This document shows, one piece after another, positions 1-6,485 of a stretch of 8,768 nt of DNA (positions are counted from its first letter, which is position 1; every line of letters starts with the position of its first letter). A program made the position numbers and the translations under genes. The notes below the pieces were generated by a model that ran no database searches, was not told where the DNA came from, and saw nothing but the letters and a program-made list of their open reading frames with translations. The stretch is from Elusimicrobia bacterium CG08_land_8_20_14_0_20_59_10 (lineage in GTDB: Bacteria; Elusimicrobiota; Elusimicrobia; Elusimicrobiales; UBA9959), in the NCBI GenBank assembly GCA_002779045.1, contig PEXO01000191.1, positions 1 to 8,768 of the forward strand. The letters run 5' to 3'.

Positions 1-42
1 GGCTTCGGCTCCGGCGGCTTCGGCAGCAGCTATAAGATTTAA
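1..42 (+). CDS. C-terminal end of a plus-strand gene with a glycine-rich tail (partial)
   Basis: Reading in frame from base 1 gives 13 residues, GFGSGGFGSSYKI, then TAA at 40-42. The Gly/Ser/Phe repeat looks like the low-complexity tail found on many membrane-anchored or RNA-binding bacterial proteins, for example at the end of TPM-domain proteins, but too little is present to name a family. The stop codon shares bases 40-41 with the stop codon of the convergent minus-strand gene (39-41), so the two genes meet tail to tail with no intergenic space. That close packing supports this being a genuine gene end. The body of the gene lies outside the window. Confidence 0.4.
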   Translation, partial: GFGSGGFGSSYKI

Positions 43-743
43 GGTTCTCCTGCGGCGCGGCGGCGGACGGTCTCCAGCCTTGCGGGGTCGCCGATGTCGG
101 ACCAGAACGGCGACTTGTCCTCAAAACCTTTTATCTTTTCACCGGCCGCCGCCAGGCGCAGGTACACGGCGGTTATCGAAAATACGCCTTCTTCCGTCAT
201 CTTTTTCAACAGTTCCGGTGAGATTACCTGTATGCCGCTGAAAGCCAAAGGCCTGAGTCCGGGCGTCCCCGTCTCCCCCTCGCGACCCCGTAATCCCATA
301 TCCCCGCCGAAAAGCAGGCGGCGTTTGGACGGCCTGTCCCGCACGGCAAGCGTGGCCAGCGCGCCGGAAGACGCGTGCGCGGCAGAAAGCGCCGCCAGGT
401 CCATCTCGGAATACACGTCTGAATTGTAGGCGAAAAAGGGTTCGGCGCCGTCAAAGAAAGAGGCGGCTTTCTTAAGCCCGCCGCCGGTCTCCAGCGGGAA
501 TTCCTCCTCCCGCGAAAGCTCTATCTTCAGGCCGAAATTATTCCTGGAGGCCAGGTATTGCGCTATCTTTTCGTGGAAATGGTGCGTATTCACCACCAGC
601 TCGTTAACACCCGCCGCCGCCAGTTTTTTTATAACCGTTTCAAGTATAGTAACACCGCCGATATCCGCCAGGGCCTTGGGCAGGCTGTCGGTGAGCGGGC
701 GCAGGCGCGTCCCCAGCCCGGCGGCAAAGACCAGGGCTTTCAC
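39..743 (-). CDS. NDP-sugar nucleotidyltransferase, MurU-like
   Basis: A 234-residue sugar-1-phosphate nucleotidyltransferase, about the size of MurU (a single nucleotidyltransferase domain without a left-handed beta-helix tail). Visible family motifs are the nucleotide-binding loop AAGLGTRLRPLT (7-18) followed by LPKAL (21-25, with the conserved Lys23), ETGGGLKKA (85-93), the metal-site NSD (107-109) and WSDIGDPARL (214-223, Asp216 the likely second metal ligand). It should transfer a nucleotidyl group, probably UMP, from NTP to a sugar-1-phosphate in the cytoplasm. The start is GTG at 743-741. It overlaps the TGA of the upstream kinase gene by four bases (GTGA at 743-740), so the two are probably translationally coupled. 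A G-rich stretch in the kinase's last codons (GGCGGGAA) serves as ribosome-binding site. With an AmgK-like kinase next door, an amino-sugar recycling role (MurNAc or GlcNAc, as in the AmgK/MurU route) is the best inference. The exact sugar cannot be read from sequence, and a role in LPS or glycan precursor supply is the alternative. Confidence 0.85.
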   Translation of the reverse strand: MKALVFAAGLGTRLRPLTDSLPKALADIGGVTILETVIKKLAAAGVNELVVNTHHFHEKIAQYLASRNNFGLKIELSREEEFPLETGGGLKKAASFFDGAEPFFAYNSDVYSEMDLAALSAAHASSGALATLAVRDRPSKRRLLFGGDMGLRGREGETGTPGLRPLAFSGIQVISPELLKKMTEEGVFSITAVYLRLAAAGEKIKGFEDKSPFWSDIGDPARLETVRRRAAGEP

Positions 744-2185
744 TTCCCGCCGCCTTCGCGGTGGGACAGTTCAACGCGGACCCCGTATTTCTTTTTCAGG
801 CGCGCGGCCAGGGCCTCGGCGCAGTATACGGAGCGGTGCCGGCCGCCGGTGCAGCCGAAGCTTACCGTCAGCGAAGTAAAATTGCGCGACAGGTAATTCT
901 CCACGCTCATGTCCACCATGGCGAAAACGTTCTCCAGGAAGCGGCCCACCTCCGGCTCGCCCTGCAGGAATTCGACGACAGGTTTATCCTTGCCCGTGAG
1001 CTGAGCGTAGCGCTCCTGGCGGCCCGGGTTGGGCAGCGCGCGGCAGTCGAAGATGAAACCGCCGCCGTGCCCGCGCTCGTCCAGGGGCACGCCGTTCTTG
1101 TAGGAGAAACTCCCTATGCGCACCGTCAGGCCGAGCTTCATCTTGCCGAACTGGCGCAGGTAGGACGACGCGGCTATGCGCTTGAAGCACTGCATCAGCT
1201 CCGGCAGCTTCACCGGCAGCTCGGCATTCCTTAGCAGCCATTCTATATTTCGCACAGCATAAGGTACGCTGGTAAGGAAATGGGGCTTGCGCTCGTAGAA
1301 ACCGCGCAGTCCGTAGGCGCCCATGGCCTGCATGATACGGGCATAGACGAAGCCGTGGAAATAACGCTCGAAAGCTTCCGGTTCCACACCGGATACTTTC
1401 AGGTAATGAGCGTGCAGTTCCGCACGGGTTTCCGGGGTCAGATCGGCCTTGGCGTCGTAAAGGATGGAAGCCAGGTCGTACTGGAGGGCCCCTTTGCGCC
1501 CGCCCTGGTAGTCTATGAACCAGGGTTCGCCGCCGCGCAGCATGATATTGCGCGACTGGAAATCGCGGTACAGGAAATGGTCCGGTGAAGCTTCCAGCAG
1601 GAAATCCGTGAACTTCACGAAGTCGTCTTCCAGCCTGGCCTCGTTGAACGGTATCCCGGCCAGCTTCAGGAAATAATATTTAAAATAGTTCAGGTCCCAC
1701 ATAATGGACTGCCGGTCGAAGCTCGCGCGCGGGTGGCAGAAGGAGAGGTCAAGCCCGCGGCCGGCCTGCGCCTGGAAACGCGGCAGGCAGTCCAGCGCTT
1801 TCTTATAGGCGGCTATTACCTGCGCCGGGACCTCGGCCCCCTTACGCTCGGCGCAGAGATATTCGAAAAGGGTGGTATCGCCCAGGTCTTCCTCAAGATA
1901 AATGCCTTGCGCCGGGTCGGCGGCGTAGATCTCGGGGACGGGCAGGTTTTCCCCGCGGAAATGACGCGAGAATTCAAGGAAGGCGCGGTTCTCCAGCTTA
2001 TCCGGACCGATCACCCCTATCACGGAGCGCTTTCCATCCCTCAGGCGGAACAGCCGCCGCGTGGAACCGTCCCCCTTAAGCGCCTCGCAGCTCTCCGGGG
2101 CCGCGCCGAAGGTCTTGCGGTAAAATTCGCGCAGAACGGTGTCCGCGGGAGCGGTTTTTTCTTTTTCCGTATTTTTCAGCGGCAT
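740..2185 (-). CDS. AmgK-like sugar kinase fused to a RapZ C-terminal domain
   Basis: A 481-residue two-domain protein. Residues about 15-345 are an aminoglycoside-phosphotransferase-fold kinase resembling AmgK: a GDGSTRRLFRL nucleotide loop (38-48), the catalytic loop YRDFQSRN (206-213, Asp208 and Asn213), the metal-binding FIDYQ (223-227, Asp225) and YDLASILYDA (236-245). Residues about 350-475 match the RapZ C-terminal domain: SFSYKNGVPLDE (359-370), FDCRALPNP (379-387), TGKDKPVVEFL (397-407) and GCTGGRHRSVYCAEAL (444-459). The N-terminal P-loop domain of true RapZ is absent. In RapZ this C-terminal half binds glucosamine-6-phosphate, so the fusion may tie sugar phosphorylation to hexosamine status (inference). 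The start chosen is ATG at 2185, preceded by GAAGGGGAAAAT. The same reading frame stays open upstream to 2788, but that stretch is antisense to scpB and has no family match. The gene is first in a two-gene unit with the nucleotidyltransferase. Despite the fold, nothing suggests antibiotic resistance. Confidence 0.88.
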   Translation of the reverse strand: MPLKNTEKEKTAPADTVLREFYRKTFGAAPESCEALKGDGSTRRLFRLRDGKRSVIGVIGPDKLENRAFLEFSRHFRGENLPVPEIYAADPAQGIYLEEDLGDTTLFEYLCAERKGAEVPAQVIAAYKKALDCLPRFQAQAGRGLDLSFCHPRASFDRQSIMWDLNYFKYYFLKLAGIPFNEARLEDDFVKFTDFLLEASPDHFLYRDFQSRNIMLRGGEPWFIDYQGGRKGALQYDLASILYDAKADLTPETRAELHAHYLKVSGVEPEAFERYFHGFVYARIMQAMGAYGLRGFYERKPHFLTSVPYAVRNIEWLLRNAELPVKLPELMQCFKRIAASSYLRQFGKMKLGLTVRIGSFSYKNGVPLDERGHGGGFIFDCRALPNPGRQERYAQLTGKDKPVVEFLQGEPEVGRFLENVFAMVDMSVENYLSRNFTSLTVSFGCTGGRHRSVYCAEALAARLKKKYGVRVELSHREGGGK

Positions 2186-2219
2186 ATTTTCCCCTTCAGC
2201 GAATTTTTGGCTGCCGTAA

Positions 2220-2249
2220 ATTATACAATTACTCCTCCGGGCCTGAAAG
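2220..2249 (-). promoter_or_regulatory. Candidate promoter for the kinase/nucleotidyltransferase unit
   Basis: On the minus strand a perfect TATAAT lies at 2225-2220, with a poor -35 (CTTTCA, 2249-2244) at 18 bases. Transcription would start near 2213, giving a leader of about 28 bases that carries the AAGGGG ribosome-binding site just before the ATG at 2185. On the plus strand the overlapping TACAAT (2224-2229) is a possible -10 for scpB, but no -35 could be recognised for it. The AT-rich island stands out against the GC-rich background of the 87-base divergent gap. Confidence 0.4.
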
Positions 2250-2261
2250 GCCGCGCTGCCG

Positions 2262-2267
2262 GGAGGA
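2262..2267 (+). promoter_or_regulatory. Ribosome-binding site that sets the scpB start
   Basis: GGAGGA sits six bases (counted from GGAGG) before the ATG at 2273 and decides the start of scpB against the longer open frame that reaches back to 1733. The complementary TCCTCC occurs 23 bases upstream (2233-2238), so the leader could fold to hide this site if transcription begins upstream of 2233. Confidence 0.75.
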
Positions 2268-2272
2268 ATTCC

Positions 2273-3052
2273 ATGGACCTGATACTTGAGGAGATAATTG
2301 ACGGCATAGGGGTACTTACCCTTAATAACCCCGCCAAACGCAATGCGCTCAGCCTTGATCTCTGTGCCGAAATGGCGGACGCCCTGGATCATTTCAAGAA
2401 AAAAAGGGTGCCGGTGGTGATACTGCGCGCACAGAAGAACGCGAAAGTCTGGTCGGCCGGGCACGATATTACGCAGCTGCCGAAAGTGCACCACGACCCC
2501 CTGGCCTATGACAGTCCGATGGAAATAGCTTTCCGCCGGATACAGGGCTATCCCGGGCCGGTGATAGCCATGATACAGGGCAGCGTGTGGGGCGGCGCCA
2601 CGGACCTGACGGTCACCTGCGACCTGGCCGTGGGGGACGAGACCTCCACCTTCGCCATCACCCCGGTAAAGATGGGCCTGCCCTATAATGCTTCCGGGAT
2701 TATGCATTTCATAAACCGCGTGGGCAGCAATATAGCCAAGGAGATGTTCTTTACTGCGGAGCCGGTGAAGGCCATCCGGGCCTACCATTTCGGCATACTT
2801 AACAATCTGGTTAAGTCTTCGGAGATAGAGGAATTCACTTTCGACCTGGCCCGCAAGATCGCGGCAAATTCACCGCTGGCCGTCTCCGTTATCAAGGAGC
2901 AGTTCCGCATCCTTTCCGAGGCGCACCCGATAAGCCCGGAGTCTTTCGAACGCATCCAGGCCCTGCGGCGCAAGGTCTACAATAGCGGGGATTACAAAGA
3001 GGGAATAAAGGCTTTCATGGAGAAGAGGAAGCCGCAGTTCAAGGGCAAATAA
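2273..3052 (+). CDS. scpB: Methylmalonyl-CoA decarboxylase
   Basis: A 259-residue crotonase-superfamily protein that lines up along its full length with E. coli ScpB/YgfG (261 residues), offset by two residues through the active site. It should decarboxylate methylmalonyl-CoA to propionyl-CoA in the cytoplasm. The active-site positions known for the E. coli enzyme are kept: His64 in SAGHDI (61-66), the oxyanion-hole Gly108 in GSVWGGA (103-109), Thr130 in ITPVKMG and Tyr138 in LPYN. The C-terminal signature FERIQALRRKVYNSGDY and AFMEKRKPQFKG also match, which separates it from ordinary enoyl-CoA hydratases, whose catalytic glutamates are not evident here. The start is fixed by GGGAGGAA before ATG 2273. 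The PH-domain gene follows after 7 bases and may be co-transcribed. The usual partners (methylmalonyl-CoA mutase, its G-protein chaperone, propionyl-CoA:succinate CoA-transferase) are not in this window. Confidence 0.9.
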   Translation: MDLILEEIIDGIGVLTLNNPAKRNALSLDLCAEMADALDHFKKKRVPVVILRAQKNAKVWSAGHDITQLPKVHHDPLAYDSPMEIAFRRIQGYPGPVIAMIQGSVWGGATDLTVTCDLAVGDETSTFAITPVKMGLPYNASGIMHFINRVGSNIAKEMFFTAEPVKAIRAYHFGILNNLVKSSEIEEFTFDLARKIAANSPLAVSVIKEQFRILSEAHPISPESFERIQALRRKVYNSGDYKEGIKAFMEKRKPQFKGK

Positions 3053-3059
3053 TATCCGT

Positions 3060-3587
3060 ATGCGGAAATACTACAAGGCGGAGATGGACCGGCTGCTGCG
3101 CGTGTTGACGCGCGTGGTCTGGGCGCTGCTGCTGCTGCCGCCCGTGGCGATGGGCATGATCCACTGGGCCTCAGAGAAATCTCCGGGCTCCGACGCCGCA
3201 TTCCCGTGGGTCTTTACGAGCGTTGTACTGCTGTCGGCGGCGATAGCCTGTTTTACGAAGAAGCTGGCTCCGCGCGGCTTTGAAGTGAACGACATCGAAC
3301 TGGTGATCGACCGGGAGATGAACCCGGTAAGCATCCCGCTCAGCTCCGTGACGGAACTGCGCGCGTTGGACGACGCGGAGGTGAAAGGCGCGCTGCGGCT
3401 CTGGGGGGCCAGCGGTTTTTACGCCCACTACGGCCTGTTCTGGACCAGGAAACTGGGCAAGTTCCGCCTCTACTCCCGCCGCTTTACCGACCTGGTGCTG
3501 GTCCGCACGGAAAAAACCCTCTATGTCCTGGGGCCCGACTCCCCCGCGGAGTTCCTGGCCGACCTCCGCCCGCTGCTCCGCAGCTGA
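3060..3587 (+). CDS. Membrane protein with bacterial PH-like domain
   Basis: A 175-residue protein with a short basic N-terminus, two hydrophobic helices (about residues 15-35 and 49-66) and a C-terminal domain (about 73-172) that reads as a bacterial pleckstrin-homology-like fold. The pattern FYAHYGLFWTRKLGKFRLYS, then DLVLVRTEKTLYVLGPDSPAEFLADL, is typical of the bPH family in which a strand-rich domain follows paired membrane helices. The protein is expected in the inner membrane with the PH-like domain in the cytoplasm. The function of such proteins is largely unknown. The gene begins 7 bases after scpB. The first ATG (3060) has only a distant AAGGG (3041-3045). The in-frame ATG at 3084 (residue 9) has AAGG at a five-base spacing and could be the true start without affecting the helices. 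No functional link to scpB is evident beyond position. Confidence 0.75.
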   Translation: MRKYYKAEMDRLLRVLTRVVWALLLLPPVAMGMIHWASEKSPGSDAAFPWVFTSVVLLSAAIACFTKKLAPRGFEVNDIELVIDREMNPVSIPLSSVTELRALDDAEVKGALRLWGASGFYAHYGLFWTRKLGKFRLYSRRFTDLVLVRTEKTLYVLGPDSPAEFLADLRPLLRS

Positions 3588-3642
3588 ACCGGTCGGCCGG
3601 GGCGCTCCGGCAAGGACACCCGCCGCGCCCGCTAGTGTAGTG

Positions 3643-4962
3643 TCAGTTCCTGAAGATAATATCACCGGAATTTTTGGATGCATCCTTAAAGTAGGATTCC
3701 CAGTCGAAAGGCGCTGAAGCTTTGTCGCTCTTCTTGTCCGGACCGAAAGCGTAAACGGTGAAACACTTCCCGGACTTCATATATGTAAGCGGCTGGTAAT
3801 TATTGTAGGGGTCCGCCGGCACCTCCGCCAGATATGCCGGCACCAGTTTCTCCAGGCCGGCCGGCGGCCGCCTGCGGTCCCGGCGGTATCTGTTCAGCGC
3901 CAGGCCGGCGCGCAGAACGCGCAGATGGCTCATAAAAACATAATACCGCGGCACAAGTTCCGCATAAGCCGGCCTCTCCGCCGCCAGCAGTTTGTCAGCG
4001 GCCTTCTGCACCATGTGCTTGTGGTTCTCGTCGCCGCCGCGAACGGCGTCCATAAACACCGCCCACCAGCCGCGCCTGTCCCTGGCCGCCGCGCGCTCCT
4101 TTAACTCTTTGCCCGTTTTCTCCCTGTACGCCGGTATCTTCTCCGGGGAATTGGTCCGTACCGCGTCTATATAAACCCTTGCCTCTTCTTCCAGCGAGGC
4201 TTTGGCTGAGGCTATAACGCTGTCCTTGAAGCCCGTATCGCTGGTAAACCGGACATACAGCCGCGTGGAGAGCGGCAGCTTCTGCGATCTGAATTTTTCA
4301 AAGAGCGCGCCGTAAAACTCTTTCTCGTCCTGGAAAGCCGACTCCATGCCGTTCTGGGCGTTTTCGACGGCGGCCAGCCGCAGAGAAAGCTCGGTCAAGT
4401 AGACGGGGGAAGCCCGTTTTTCCCGCACGCTCAGCTCCAGCAGTGGATAGGCCCGCTGAAAGCAAAGTTGCAGGTACATTTGTTTCGCCAAAAGTCCGGA
4501 ACCCTGGTGCGCCAGCTGCCCGAGCAGCCCCGCAACCGCCAGCAGGTCCTTTTCGGCCTCTCGCGGCTGGTTAACCGACATCCTGAACGCGGCGTCCAGC
4601 AGCGCCAGCCTGTAAAGCCTCGTCAGCCCGGTAAGCGGGGGAATGGCATCCTTCGCCGACAGGTCTTCCGGCTTCGGCCAGAGGAAATAACCGTCGCTCG
4701 CGGCTTTCGCGGTTTCGCGAAAACTCTCCAGGGGGATGCGGTTGTCACTCAGCAGTCCGGCTACCTTCATATCCGCCGCCAGCACCGGGCCCGGGCGCAG
4801 GGAAGCCATAGCCCCGGTCTTTTCCTCCGGCATATTGTTTACCAAGTCCGTCGTGATGTCGTAAGGAGTACCGGCGAGGGAAAAAACAGGCAGCAGGCAG
4901 GCAATGGCCGCCGCCCTGACGATGTTGTCGCAGCGCCTGATGACAACACGGATATGTGCCAT
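3643..4962 (-). CDS. Exported protein of unknown function with a pseudopilin-like C-terminal motif
   Basis: A 439-residue protein I do not recognise as a named family. The N-terminus is signal-like: a basic start (HIRVVIRR), a hydrophobic run AAAIACLLPVFSLA (17-30) and a likely cleavage near SLA-G at 30/31, so it is probably exported. Cys22 is not in a convincing lipobox. The middle (about 130-350) is mainly helical, with amphipathic Leu/Ala/Arg-rich segments. The C-terminal part contains LEKLVPAYLAEVPADPYNNYQPLTY (370-394) and YAFGPD (404-409). This resembles the pattern L..LVP.YL..VP.DP....Y......YS.GPD at the end of type II secretion pseudopilins and of many Planctomycetes-type exported proteins. 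There is no pilin-type N-terminus here. The start is ATG 4962 with a GGGGGGAAG ribosome-binding site. A TTG at 5010 in the same frame would overlap the guaB stop and has no signal-peptide logic. It lies 44 bases downstream of guaB on the same strand. Confidence 0.7.
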   Translation of the reverse strand: MAHIRVVIRRCDNIVRAAAIACLLPVFSLAGTPYDITTDLVNNMPEEKTGAMASLRPGPVLAADMKVAGLLSDNRIPLESFRETAKAASDGYFLWPKPEDLSAKDAIPPLTGLTRLYRLALLDAAFRMSVNQPREAEKDLLAVAGLLGQLAHQGSGLLAKQMYLQLCFQRAYPLLELSVREKRASPVYLTELSLRLAAVENAQNGMESAFQDEKEFYGALFEKFRSQKLPLSTRLYVRFTSDTGFKDSVIASAKASLEEEARVYIDAVRTNSPEKIPAYREKTGKELKERAAARDRRGWWAVFMDAVRGGDENHKHMVQKAADKLLAAERPAYAELVPRYYVFMSHLRVLRAGLALNRYRRDRRRPPAGLEKLVPAYLAEVPADPYNNYQPLTYMKSGKCFTVYAFGPDKKSDKASAPFDWESYFKDASKNSGDIIFRN

Positions 4963-4968
4963 ACGCTT

Positions 4969-5004
4969 CCCCCCGTTGCCCCTGTCCCGAAAACCCCTGT
5001 CCCC
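4969..5004 (-). other. G-rich leader able to form a G-quadruplex
   Basis: On the minus strand, reading from 5004 to 4969, there are five guanine tracts of 4, 4, 3, 4 and 6 separated by ACA, TTTTC, ACA and CAAC. This satisfies the usual four-tract rule for an intramolecular quadruplex in either the DNA strand or the mRNA. It fills nearly all of the gap between guaB and the exported-protein gene. Its last tract is the ribosome-binding site of that gene, ending six bases before the ATG. It includes a direct repeat of ten bases (plus-strand CCCCTGTCCC at 4979-4988 and 4994-5003, period 15). The motif is directly visible; folding and function are inference. Confidence 0.5.
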
Positions 5005-5006
5005 GT

Positions 5007-6467
5007 TCAATCGTTCAAAGCGTAGTTCGGGGTTTCTTTGGTAACTTTCACGTCGTGCACATGGCTTTCCTTGAGCCCGGCGTTGGAAATGCGCACGAAG
5101 CGCGCCCGGCGCCTGAGCTCCGGCAGGTTCCTGCAGCCGCAGTAACCCAGCCCCGCCCGCAGCCCGCCCACAAGCTGGTGCACGATATCGGCCACCGAAC
5201 CCTTGTAAGGCACCTGCCCTTCTATGCCTTCCGGAACCAGCTTGTCCTTCTCCACCCCGGCCTGGCCGTAGCGGTCCCGGGAGCCGGCCTCCATAGCGCC
5301 CACCGAACCCATGCCGCGGTAAGCCTTATAGCTGCGGCCCTGGTAAAGTATCATGTCGCCCGGGGCCTCCTGTGTGCCCGCCAGCAGCGTTCCCAGCATC
5401 ACGCAGTCCGCCCCCGCGGCCAGGGCTTTTGTAATATCGCCGGAAAATTTTATCCCGCCGTCGGCTATTACCGGGATGCGGCGGCCCGCCGCCGCGCGGC
5501 GGCAGTCCTTTATGGCGCTGAGCTGGGGCACGCCAACCCCGGAGATTATCCGCGTGGTGCAGATGGAGCCGGGACCTATGCCCACCTTTATGGCGTCGGC
5601 GCCGGCCTTTATCAGGTCGCGCGCGCCCTCGAAAGTAGCCACATTCCCCGCTATAACTTCCACGCCGTATCTGCGCTTCACCTCTCTGAGCGTGCGCAGC
5701 ACCGCCGCGGAATGGCCGTGCGCGGTATCCAGCGCTATCACGTCCGCCCCGGCCCTGACCAGTTCTCCCGCGCGTTCCACCGCGTCGTTGCCCGCGCCTA
5801 TGGCCGCGCCCACGCGCAGCCGCCCGGCACGGTCCTTGCAGGCGTCGGGGTACTGCTTCTTGTTTATTATGTCGCGTGTGGTAATCAAACCCTTCAAGCG
5901 GTAATTCCTGTCCACCAACGGCAGCTTTTCTATGCGGTGCTCGTGCAGTATCTTCTCCGCCTGTTCCAGCGTGGTGCCCGCCTTCGCTGTCACCAGCTTC
6001 TTCGTCATCGCGTCGGAAACTTTTATATTCAGGTCCCTGGCAAAACGCAGGTCCCTGTTGGTGAGTATGCCGGCCAGCTTCCCGCGCGAGATCACCACCA
6101 GGCCCGAAATGCCGCCATGCCTGCGCATCAGCTCCAGGGCGTCCTTGAGCTTCTCGTCGGGGGAGATCGTAACGGGGTTGGTTATCACGCCGCTCTCGTG
6201 CTTCTTCACCTTCTCTATTTCCAGGGCCTGCCGGCGGAAAGACATGGCGCGGTGTATTATCCCCAGCCCGCCCTCACGCGCCATCGCTATGGCCAGGGCC
6301 GACTCGGTTACCGTGTCCATCGCCGCGGAAATAAGCGGCATATTCAATATTATCTTCGCGGTCAGGCGGGTGCGTATGTCGGCCTGTTTCGGAAGGACCG
6401 AGGACCGGGCCGGCAGCAAAAGCACATCGTCAAAGGTAAGACCCAGGCGGATATTGTCCTGAAGCAT
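5007..6467 (-). CDS. guaB: Inosine-5'-monophosphate dehydrogenase
   Basis: A 486-residue IMP dehydrogenase of standard length. It oxidises IMP to XMP with NAD+, the committed step of guanine nucleotide synthesis, in the cytoplasm. The N-terminal TFDDVLLLPARS (11-22) and the barrel segment LISAAMDTVTE (45-55) are typical. Two CBS domains occupy about residues 92-205. After them the barrel resumes with the NAD-binding region DTAHGH (247-252) and GNVAT. The catalytic loop GIGPGSICTTR (297-306) carries Cys303, followed by IADGGIKFSGD (334-344) and the flap with its Arg-Tyr pair (GSRDRYGQ, Arg399-Tyr400). The presence of the whole catalytic loop and CBS pair excludes GMP reductase. The start is ATG 6467 with AGGAGG six bases upstream. 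The gene is read divergently from the SPFH gene and is probably followed in the same transcript by the exported-protein gene. The usual guaA partner is not adjacent. Confidence 0.97.
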   Translation of the reverse strand: MLQDNIRLGLTFDDVLLLPARSSVLPKQADIRTRLTAKIILNMPLISAAMDTVTESALAIAMAREGGLGIIHRAMSFRRQALEIEKVKKHESGVITNPVTISPDEKLKDALELMRRHGGISGLVVISRGKLAGILTNRDLRFARDLNIKVSDAMTKKLVTAKAGTTLEQAEKILHEHRIEKLPLVDRNYRLKGLITTRDIINKKQYPDACKDRAGRLRVGAAIGAGNDAVERAGELVRAGADVIALDTAHGHSAAVLRTLREVKRRYGVEVIAGNVATFEGARDLIKAGADAIKVGIGPGSICTTRIISGVGVPQLSAIKDCRRAAAGRRIPVIADGGIKFSGDITKALAAGADCVMLGTLLAGTQEAPGDMILYQGRSYKAYRGMGSVGAMEAGSRDRYGQAGVEKDKLVPEGIEGQVPYKGSVADIVHQLVGGLRAGLGYCGCRNLPELRRRARFVRISNAGLKESHVHDVKVTKETPNYALND

Positions 6468-6485
6468 TGTAGGCCTCCTGGGATA

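Noticed and set aside
740..2185. Aminoglycoside resistance phosphotransferase
   Set aside because: The fold is shared, but the motifs follow the AmgK-type sugar kinases, and the RapZ domain and the coupled nucleotidyltransferase point to sugar metabolism.
1733..2272. A 180-codon N-terminal extension of scpB
   Set aside because: It is antisense to the kinase, while the ATG at 2273 gives a protein matching E. coli ScpB in length and has a strong GGAGG site.
2186..2788. A 201-codon N-terminal extension of the kinase frame
   Set aside because: It is antisense to scpB, adds no recognisable domain, and the ATG at 2185 has a good ribosome-binding site and starts where the kinase family begins.
3588..3642. 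A bidirectional terminator between the PH-domain gene and the exported-protein gene
   Set aside because: Only a four-base CCGG stem is visible and there is no T run on either strand.
3642..3653. The 12-mer GTCAGTTCCTGA, with an inverted copy at 8597-8608, as a possible REP-like or transposon footprint
   Set aside because: Both copies are at gene 3' ends, but the match does not extend beyond 12 bases and a few such matches are expected by chance in a window of this size.
4884..4908. A lipoprotein lipobox at Cys22 of the exported protein
   Set aside because: The preceding residues are Ala-Ile-Ala and the hydrophobic run before the cysteine is too short; the longer run with SLA-G fits an ordinary signal peptide better.
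4963..5010. A TTG start at 5010 for the exported-protein gene
   Set aside because: It would add a charged 16-residue piece in front of a good signal peptide, and the ATG at 4962 has a proper ribosome-binding site.
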